Assembly (NCBI GenBank): GCA_026702615.1
Contig: JAPPBY010000017.1
Location: forward strand, 215,651-279,650
DNA from: Chloroflexota bacterium
GTDB taxonomy: Bacteria; Chloroflexota; Dehalococcoidia; Tepidiformales; Tepidiformaceae
Length of the DNA stretch: 64,000 nucleotides
Direction of reading: 5' to 3'
Part shown: one piece after another, positions 52,089-64,000 of the stretch
Position numbering within the stretch: position 1 is the first letter of the stretch
Layout of the letters: each line of letters opens with the position of its first letter
The notes under the pieces: generated by a model
Seen by the model: the letters and a program-made list of their open reading frames with translations, nothing else
The model's database searches: none
What the model was told of the DNA's origin: nothing
Position numbers and translations under genes: made by a program

Positions 52089-53192
52089 ATGCGCGTCCTC
52101 GTGGCGCCCCAAGAGTTCAAGGAAAGCCTGACGGCAGAGGAGGCGGCCGCGGCCATCGCCCGCGGCATCGCCGCCGCGCGGCCGGACTGGACGATTGAGG
52201 AGCTGCCGCTTTCGGACGGGGGTCCGGGCTTCCTGGCGGCGCTCGCGCGGGCCACGGGCGGGCAGGAGCGGGTCGTGGCGACCCACAACGCCCTCGGACG
52301 GGCGCGGACGGCCCACGTACTGGACATTGCGGAGACGGGAACGTGTGCGGTCGAGGCGGCGATGGCGAACGGCCTCGCGCTGATCGATCGGCAGGGGCGG
52401 GACGCGCTGCGGGCCAGCACCGAGGGTGTCGGGGAGCTGGTCGGCGCCGCGCTCCAGGGCGGGCCCAGGCGGGTCGTGGTGGGGGTGGGTGGCAGCGCGA
52501 CGAGCGACGGGGGCTCGGGGATGGCGCGGGCGCTGGGGGCGCGTTTCCGCGACGGGGCCGGGCGCGACCTGGCGCCAGGGGCGGCCCCACTCGCCGAACT
52601 GGCGCGCATCGACTGGTCGCCGCCGGAGCCGCTCGCGGGGGTGGAGGTGCTCGTGGCGACGGACGTCACGAACCCGCTGGTGGGGCCGCAGGGGGCGGCG
52701 GCGGTATTCGGACCGCAGAAGGGGGCTTCGCCGGACGACGTGGAGGTAATCGAGGCGGCGCTGCAGCGCTATGCGGCGGTCGTCGAGCGTTCGCTGGGGG
52801 TCGCAATCGCGGAGGTGCCGGGCGCCGGGGCGGCGGGGGGATTGGGCGGGGGACTGGTGGCGTTCCTAGGGGGGCGCATCATGAGCGGCTTCGACGTGGT
52901 GGCGGAGGCGGTGGGGCTCGAGGAACGCCTGCGGCGGGCGGATATCGTCGTGACGGGGGAAGGGAGCTACGACGGGCAGTCGGAGCAGGGGAAGACGGTG
53001 GGGCGGCTGCGGCAACTCTCGTCGGAGGCCGACACGCGCTGTGTCGTGCTGGCGGGGCGGGCGGCGGCAGTTGCGGCGGGGGAAGTGCTCACGCTGGCCG
53101 AGGTCGAGCCGGACACCGAAGCGTCGATGCGGAACGCGGCGGCGCTGGTGGAGGAACTGGCGGCGCGCTGGGCGCGCTCAGCCGCCGTCTGA
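52089..53192 (+). CDS. glxK: Glycerate kinase (GlxK family)
   Basis: 367 aa. Seen: the conserved start RVLVAPQEFKESLTAEEAA, LSDGGPGF, GVGGSATSDGGSGMARALG and GAGAAGGLGGGLVAFLGG, then IVVTGEGSYDGQSEQGKTVG. It phosphorylates D-glycerate to 2-phosphoglycerate (GlxK type), linking glyoxylate and serine metabolism to glycolysis. Start ATG 52089. The 3' end overlaps the CitE-like gene on the other strand by 15 bases. Confidence 0.92.
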   Translation: MRVLVAPQEFKESLTAEEAAAAIARGIAAARPDWTIEELPLSDGGPGFLAALARATGGQERVVATHNALGRARTAHVLDIAETGTCAVEAAMANGLALIDRQGRDALRASTEGVGELVGAALQGGPRRVVVGVGGSATSDGGSGMARALGARFRDGAGRDLAPGAAPLAELARIDWSPPEPLAGVEVLVATDVTNPLVGPQGAAAVFGPQKGASPDDVEVIEAALQRYAAVVERSLGVAIAEVPGAGAAGGLGGGLVAFLGGRIMSGFDVVAEAVGLEERLRRADIVVTGEGSYDGQSEQGKTVGRLRQLSSEADTRCVVLAGRAAAVAAGEVLTLAEVEPDTEASMRNAAALVEELAARWARSAAV

Positions 53193-53999
53193 AGCGCGGT
53201 CGAGGGTACGGCGCGCCTGTCGGGCGCGGGGCGCATCGACGACCATCCCGTCGCGGCGTGCGACCCAGGCGCCCTCGTCACGCGACTCGTAAGCCTCAAT
53301 GTCGGCGCGGGCGCGTTTCACGACGGTGTCAGTCGGACTGAAGACGTCGTTGGCGACCGTGACGAGGCGGGCGTCGTCGACGACCGCTCCGGCGAAGCCG
53401 TAGTTGGCCATGTCGCGCAGTTCGAGCGAGCTGCCATCGATGAGCGCGGCCGTTTCGTGGGCGGCGGCGGCCGCGACTACGCTGCCGCGCGCGTAGGCGA
53501 GGCGAGGGCCGCTCTCTTCGTAGCGAGCGCCGATATCGCGGGCGAACGGCTCGGAGGCCAGCACGAGGCCGGCGGTGCGGGGAGCGGCGGCGAGGCTCTC
53601 GGCGGCGCGCAGGAGGCCGCGGGCCGTATCGATGACGGGGAAGAGGGCGACCTGCCCCGGTTCGATGTCGCGGGTGTGCTCGAACTCGCGCAGGATGACC
53701 GCGGTGTCGCGCACGTCCTGGGGCTCGGTGCAGTGGGGCAGGAGGATGGCGGCCAGCCTGGGGCCGGTGATGGCGTCGAGGTCGCCGCGGGTGAGCTGCG
53801 TACGCGGGTGGTTCACGGCAACAAGGGGGGTCTTGCCCGCTTCCGCGACGCGCTCGATGGCTTCGGCGGCCCCGGCTCGCAAGTCCTCTATGGGCTGCGT
53901 CTCATCGGTGAGCGAGAGCAGGATGGCGTCGGCGTCTGCTTCCAGGGCGGCGTCCAGGGAGTCGCCGGGGCGGGCGCGAAGAATGCTCCGAAGCCGCAT
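53178..53999 (-). CDS. HpcH/HpaI aldolase or citrate-lyase-beta (CitE)-like protein
   Basis: 273 aa TIM-barrel. Seen: RSILRARPGDSLDAALEADAD, VAVNHPRTQLTRGDL, FPVIDTARGLL, GLVLASEPFARDIG and LRDMANYGFAGAVVDDARLV. It resembles CitE-like enzymes that cleave CoA thioesters of malyl/citramalyl/citryl type, or macrophomate-type aldolases. Its ATG directly follows the DinB TAG (TAGATG), so the two are coupled. Substrate unknown. Confidence 0.85.
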   Translation of the reverse strand: MRLRSILRARPGDSLDAALEADADAILLSLTDETQPIEDLRAGAAEAIERVAEAGKTPLVAVNHPRTQLTRGDLDAITGPRLAAILLPHCTEPQDVRDTAVILREFEHTRDIEPGQVALFPVIDTARGLLRAAESLAAAPRTAGLVLASEPFARDIGARYEESGPRLAYARGSVVAAAAAHETAALIDGSSLELRDMANYGFAGAVVDDARLVTVANDVFSPTDTVVKRARADIEAYESRDEGAWVARRDGMVVDAPRARQARRTLDRASDGG

Positions 54000-54518
54000 C
54001 TAGACGCCGCCAGCCACGCTACGGTCGAGGGTGGCGATGTGCAGGTCGCCGCGCAAACCCATCACGCCCTGCAGATGATCGAGGGAGTGGCGGTAGACGA
54101 CCTCGGCGATCCACTGGCAGGTCACCGGGCCCCAGTGGCCATCGTCGCGCAGGCGGAGCCAGGAGGTGTCGTCGAGCTCGCGGAAGACGTCGAACTCCTC
54201 GTCGCGCACGCGGCCGAGCTGCTTCATGAGGTCCCCGAGGGGGACGCCGGCTTCGTAGCGCTCATCGCGCCAGACGCGGCGGCTGTAGTCGGCGGGTTCG
54301 AGCATTTCGGGGATGGCGGCCCAGCGGAGGAGGGGCAGGTAGACGTGCTCCTCCATGTCGACCAGGTGGGAAACCTGCTCGTGGATGGACCATTCCTCGG
54401 GGTCGGGGGTCCAGTGGTGGTGGTCACCGGGAAGGTCGCGCACCGCCCAGACGAGGTCGGCGGTGGTGGCGCGGAGCCGGGCGACCAGCTGTGTGCGGTA
54501 TTCCGCAGTAAGGCTCAC
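54000..54518 (-). CDS. DinB-family protein
   Basis: 172 aa four-helix bundle. Seen: WSIHEQVSHLVDMEEHVY with a His, and YRHSLDHLQ with two more His, giving the three-His metal site of the DinB/YfiT fold. Members include thiol-dependent transferases (mycothiol, bacillithiol) and hydrolases. GTG start is 8 bases after TATACT. Stop adjoins the CitE-like start. The name comes from the family and does not mean an SOS link. Confidence 0.85.
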   Translation of the reverse strand: MSLTAEYRTQLVARLRATTADLVWAVRDLPGDHHHWTPDPEEWSIHEQVSHLVDMEEHVYLPLLRWAAIPEMLEPADYSRRVWRDERYEAGVPLGDLMKQLGRVRDEEFDVFRELDDTSWLRLRDDGHWGPVTCQWIAEVVYRHSLDHLQGVMGLRGDLHIATLDRSVAGGV

Positions 54519-54526
54519 GCCTCATG

Positions 54527-54532
54527 AGTATA
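54527..54532 (-). promoter_or_regulatory. -10 box (TATACT) for leaderless DinB operon
   Basis: TATACT on the minus strand ends 8 bases before the GTG at 54518. Confidence 0.5.
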
Positions 54533-54566
54533 GCCACGGATGCGCAGTGGACCAGTGGGCGAGGCC

Positions 54567-56453
54567 CTAGACGAGCTCGAGGGGCTCGCCTTCAAAGGTG
54601 CGGGAGCCGCGGCGCAGCTCGATGAGCTCACCGACTTTGACCACGCAGTCCCCCACCGGGACGTCCTGAACACCACAGACGTTGCAGGCGCCGTGGTGGC
54701 AGTCGCCGACGGTGTGTTCGCGGAAGACGTCGCGCCACTGGCCGCGCAGGTAGCTCTTGTTGACGCCGCTGGCGACGTGGTCCCAAGGAAGGGGGGCGAA
54801 GGTGTCCCACTCCTCGTGCGCGAACCAGTCCGCATCGACGCCGGCCGCGGCGAAGGCGTCGTCCCAGAGCTCGGGGCGGAAGTGCTCGCTCCAGGCATCG
54901 AAGGTAGCGCCGGCGCGCCAGGCGTGCTCGACGGCCTCGGCGACGCGGCGGTCACCGCGGCTGAGGACGACCTCGATGCGGCTGTCGGCGGGATCGTTCC
55001 AGCTGAAGTCGACACCGGCGGCGCGGCAGCCATCCTTGAGCAAGCGGTGTTTGGGGGTGAGCTCCTCGGCTGTGTCCTGGCGGGCCCACTGGAAGGGCGT
55101 GTGCGCCTTGGGCACATGGTTGCTGGTGCTGACGCGCACGCGCGCGCGCTTGCCGGCGTGCTCGCGGCCGATCTCTTTCACATGGCGGCCGAGATCGACG
55201 ATGCCCTCGACGTCGTCGAGGGTCTCGGAGGGGAGGCCGACCATGAAGTACATCTTGACGCTGGTCCAGCCGCGGGCGAAAGCGTTGGAGGCGGCGCCAT
55301 AGAGGTCGTCCTCGCTGACGAGCTTGTTGATGGCGTTGCGGAGTCGCTGGCTGCCGGCCTCGGGGGCGAGCGTGAGGGTGTGCTTCTTGCCCTTGGCGAT
55401 GGCGTTGGCGACATCGACGGAGAAGCTGTCGACGCGCGTGCTGGGGAGGGAGATCTTGAGGTCGGGGAAGGTGGACGTGAGGGATTCGACCATCGGCACG
55501 ATGCGGCTGTGGTCGGTGGTGCTGAGGGAGAGCAGGGAAAGCTCCTCGTAACCGGTGTTGGCGAGGAGCTGGCGGGTCGCCTCGACGACCTCCTCGGGGC
55601 TGCGCTCGCGGGTGGGGCGGTAGATCATCCCGGCCTGGCAGAAGCGGCAACCCTGCGTACAGCCGCGCTGGATCTCAACGGCGGCGCGGTCGTGGACGGT
55701 CTGGAGGAAGGGAACGATCGGCTTCGTGAGGGCGGCGGGGAGCGCCTCGACAACGCGGCGCTGGACGACGGGCGGGGCGGCCGGGTCGATGGGTTCGAGG
55801 GCGGCGAAGTGGCCGAGCTCGTCGTAGCGCGCCTCGTAAAAGGCGGGCACGTAGACGCCGGGCATTGCGAGCAGGTCGCGGAGGCGGGCGGAGCGGGGAG
55901 CGCGGTCGCGCTTCCAGGCGCGCACGAGGTCGGCGAGCTCGCCGATAGCATCTTCGCCCTCACCGAGGACGAAAGCGTCGACGTAGGGGGCGAGTGGTTC
56001 CGGGTTGAAGGCGCAGCTGCCGCCAGCAACGATGATGGGGTCGTCCTCGCCGCGATCGCTGGAGCGGGGGGCAATTCCCGCGAGGTCGAGCATGTTGAGA
56101 ATGTTCGTGTAGGTCAGCTCGTACTGGAGGGTGAAGCCGAGGATGTCGAAGTCGCGCAGGGGGTGTCGGGTCTCGAGGCTCCAGAGGGGCGCGCCCTCGC
56201 GGCGCATCTCCGCCTCCATGTCGGGCCAGGGTGCAAAGGCGCGTTCGCAGACAACGTCGTCCTGGCGGTTGAGGAGGTCGTAGAGGATGCCGAGGCCCAT
56301 GTTCGACATGCCGATGTCGTAGGCGTCGGGGTAGGCGAGGGCGATGCGGACGCGAGCGGCGTCCCAGTCCTTCGTGACGGAGTTCCACTCGCCGCCGGTG
56401 TAGCGACCCGGCTTCGTGACACGGGCAAGCAGGTGGTCGATCGCGACTGTCAT
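54567..56453 (-). CDS. B12-binding radical SAM protein (TIGR03960 type)
   Basis: 628 aa. Seen: cobalamin-binding-type N-terminal segment with NMGLGILYDLLNRQDDVVCERAFA and GFTLQYELTYTNILNML, radical SAM cluster CTQGCRFCQAG, then LSLSTTDHSRI and LTLAPEAGSQRLRNAINK, and a C-terminal cysteine-rich end NVCGVQDVP. The family is conserved but its substrate is unknown; it often pairs with TIGR03936, which is not seen here. ATG at 56453, divergent from ispD. Confidence 0.92.
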   Translation of the reverse strand: MTVAIDHLLARVTKPGRYTGGEWNSVTKDWDAARVRIALAYPDAYDIGMSNMGLGILYDLLNRQDDVVCERAFAPWPDMEAEMRREGAPLWSLETRHPLRDFDILGFTLQYELTYTNILNMLDLAGIAPRSSDRGEDDPIIVAGGSCAFNPEPLAPYVDAFVLGEGEDAIGELADLVRAWKRDRAPRSARLRDLLAMPGVYVPAFYEARYDELGHFAALEPIDPAAPPVVQRRVVEALPAALTKPIVPFLQTVHDRAAVEIQRGCTQGCRFCQAGMIYRPTRERSPEEVVEATRQLLANTGYEELSLLSLSTTDHSRIVPMVESLTSTFPDLKISLPSTRVDSFSVDVANAIAKGKKHTLTLAPEAGSQRLRNAINKLVSEDDLYGAASNAFARGWTSVKMYFMVGLPSETLDDVEGIVDLGRHVKEIGREHAGKRARVRVSTSNHVPKAHTPFQWARQDTAEELTPKHRLLKDGCRAAGVDFSWNDPADSRIEVVLSRGDRRVAEAVEHAWRAGATFDAWSEHFRPELWDDAFAAAGVDADWFAHEEWDTFAPLPWDHVASGVNKSYLRGQWRDVFREHTVGDCHHGACNVCGVQDVPVGDCVVKVGELIELRRGSRTFEGEPLELV

Positions 56454-56507
56454 CGTTCCTCATGCGGCGGGTGAGCCGCGCCACTCACATGGTAGCGGGC
56501 GTCGGTG

Positions 56508-56513
56508 TAGTGT
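56508..56513 (+). promoter_or_regulatory. -10 box (TAGTGT) for leaderless ispD
   Basis: TAGTGT ends 6 bases before the ATG at 56520. Confidence 0.4.
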
Positions 56514-56519
56514 GCGGCC

Positions 56520-57191
56520 ATGCAGGTCGACGCCGTGGTGGTCGCAGCCGGGCGCTCGACGCGCTTCGGGGAGGGGGACAAGCTGCTGGTCGACCTGAAC
56601 GGGCGGCCGTTGATCGCGTGGTCGCTGGGCGCCCTGGCGGCTGCCGAGTCAATCGGGCGGGTCGCGATTGTAGGGCGGGACGAGCTGCTCGGAGCGCTCG
56701 AGGCAATCGGGCAGGAGGTACTGGGGGACGGGCTGGCGGCGGTGGTGGCGGGCGGCGCGCGGCGGCGGGACAGCGTGGAGGCGGGGTTGCGGGCGGTCAC
56801 GAGCGACTACGTCGCCATCCACGACGGGGCGCGGCCTCTGGTAACGCCGGCGCTTATCGATGCGTGCGTGGCAGAGGCGGAGCGGGCGGCGGGGGCGATC
56901 CTGGTGGAGCCGGTGACAGACACGATCAAGGAGGTGGAGGGGGCGACGATCGTGGCGAGCCCCGACCGGGGACGTCTACGGGCGGCCCAGACCCCTCAGG
57001 TGGTACGTCGCGAGGCGTGGCTGGAGGCCGCGGCACTCTCCGAGGGGGACGAGACGGACGACGCGGCCATGCTGGCGCGAGCCGGGCTGGAGGTGCGGGT
57101 GGTCGAGGGCGATCCAGCGAACCTGAAAGTGACCCGGCCAATCGACCTGACGCTGGCGCGGGCGCTGCTGGCGGAGCGGGGGGAGGGCTGA
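56520..57191 (+). CDS. ispD: 2-C-methyl-D-erythritol 4-phosphate cytidylyltransferase IspD
   Basis: 223 aa. Third enzyme of the MEP pathway. Seen: VVVAAGRSTRFGEGDK (CTP-binding), VAGGARRRDSVEAGL, YVAIHDGARPLV, and QTPQVVRREAW, the usual family blocks. Leaderless start at 56520. Its TGA overlaps the ATG of ispF by one base (TGATG), so the pair is coupled. The other MEP enzymes (dxs, dxr, ispE, ispG, ispH) are not in the window. Confidence 0.95.
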   Translation: MQVDAVVVAAGRSTRFGEGDKLLVDLNGRPLIAWSLGALAAAESIGRVAIVGRDELLGALEAIGQEVLGDGLAAVVAGGARRRDSVEAGLRAVTSDYVAIHDGARPLVTPALIDACVAEAERAAGAILVEPVTDTIKEVEGATIVASPDRGRLRAAQTPQVVRREAWLEAAALSEGDETDDAAMLARAGLEVRVVEGDPANLKVTRPIDLTLARALLAERGEG

Positions 57192-57667
57192 TGCGAGTTG
57201 GTATCGGGGAGGACCTGCACCGCGTCGCGGAAGGGGGTCCGCTCATGCTGGGCGGAGTGGCGATCGAGGGGGCAGTCGGGCTAGCCGGGCACAGCGATGC
57301 TGACGTGCTCCTACACGCGATCACGGACGCGGTGCTGGGGGCGGCGGGGAAGGGCGACCTCGGCGCGCACTTTCCCAGCTCGGACGATCGCTGGGCGGGG
57401 GCGGACAGCAGCCTGTTCCTGACGGAAGCGCTGCGCATAGCGAGGGAAGACGGGTGGACGCTCGCGAACATCGACGCGACCGTGCGGGCGGAGCGGCCGC
57501 GCCTGGCCGGTCACCTGGCGGCGATACGCGAGAGCGTCGCGCGGATCGTGGGGGTGGACGCATCGAAGGTGAACGTGAAGGCGAAGAGCGGGGAGGGGCT
57601 GGACGCGGTGGGGCGCGGTGAGGCGATCGGGGCGACGGCGGTGGCGTTGCTCGAAGCGGCGCCGTAG
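57191..57667 (+). CDS. ispF: 2-C-methyl-D-erythritol 2,4-cyclodiphosphate synthase IspF
   Basis: 158 aa trimeric cyclase. Seen: GIGEDLHR (metal-binding D8, H10), LAGHSDADVLLHAITDAVLGAAGKGDLGAHFP with the second metal His, and GLDAVGRGEAIGATAV. It produces MEcPP. Coupled to ispD by TGATG. Its stop is followed by a short hairpin CGTAGC, TCGC, GCTACG at 57663-57678, convergent with rpoC. Confidence 0.95.
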   Translation: MRVGIGEDLHRVAEGGPLMLGGVAIEGAVGLAGHSDADVLLHAITDAVLGAAGKGDLGAHFPSSDDRWAGADSSLFLTEALRIAREDGWTLANIDATVRAERPRLAGHLAAIRESVARIVGVDASKVNVKAKSGEGLDAVGRGEAIGATAVALLEAAP

Positions 57668-57697
57668 CTCGCGCTACGACGCCGCCCCAGGCAGGTC

Positions 57698-64000
<6,303 letters not shown>

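Overview
The window is a high-G+C bacterial chromosome segment with very short gene spacing: no stretch over 300 bases lacks a gene, and no rRNA, tRNA, insertion sequence, integrase or CRISPR array was recognised. A Chloroflexota-like aerobic heterotroph, possibly in or near Dehalococcoidia, is the best guess. The basis is the gene mix (luciferase-like monooxygenase, SDRs, CaiB/BaiF CoA-transferases, a xanthine-dehydrogenase-type subunit, TIGR03960-type radical SAM, DUF503) and a large coiled-coil insertion in RpoC. This placement is inference and needs a marker phylogeny.

Layout. 1-3267 (-): catabolic-looking operon of two tandem NTF2-like proteins, an SDR, an acetoacetate-decarboxylase-family protein and a partial luciferase-like monooxygenase. 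3355-7946: a lipoprotein with a duplicated metallopeptidase-like domain, a molybdopterin-binding hydroxylase subunit with a MoaD-like partner, and an LppX/LprAFG-type lipoprotein. 7943-13778: three MFS exporters (two are paralogs on either side of an inverted SDR) and small proteins. 13903-20188: acyl-CoA dehydrogenase, Nudix, winged-helix regulator, CaiB, trehalose-synthase-type glycosyltransferase, TVP38 membrane protein. 20198-25951: recQ and gatD with a two-gene island between them (GHKL ATPase plus a predicted winged-helix partner), the best candidate for an undescribed system. 25973-31367: CIRCE-groL, moaA, MerR and a divergent DnaA. 31364-36415 (-): six-gene operon with a double CaiB fusion and a four-repeat membrane protein. 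36528-44085: DEAD-box helicase, ferredoxin, FAH hydrolase, proB, murJ, and the operon mtaB-scpB-DUF503. 44149-57667: a CorC-type protein, PAP2, pepA, tandem methyltransferases, enoyl-CoA hydratase plus thioesterase, glycerate kinase, CitE-like protein, DinB, B12-radical SAM, and ispD-ispF. 57698-64000 (-): rpoB (3' part) and rpoC.

How it works together. Many genes fit acyl-CoA or CoA-ester catabolism (three CaiB domains, two enoyl-CoA hydratases, acyl-CoA dehydrogenase, thioesterase, CitE-like). MoaA and a MoaD-like protein could support the Mo hydroxylase. MurJ and GatD point to peptidoglycan synthesis, and ispDF to the MEP isoprenoid pathway.

Two architectural habits recur. Transcription-unit-leading genes often have a TANNNT box 6-8 bases before the start codon, which indicates leaderless mRNAs. 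Within operons, genes couple through GTGA, ATGA or TGATG overlaps. Three convergent gene pairs share one CTAG as both stop codons.
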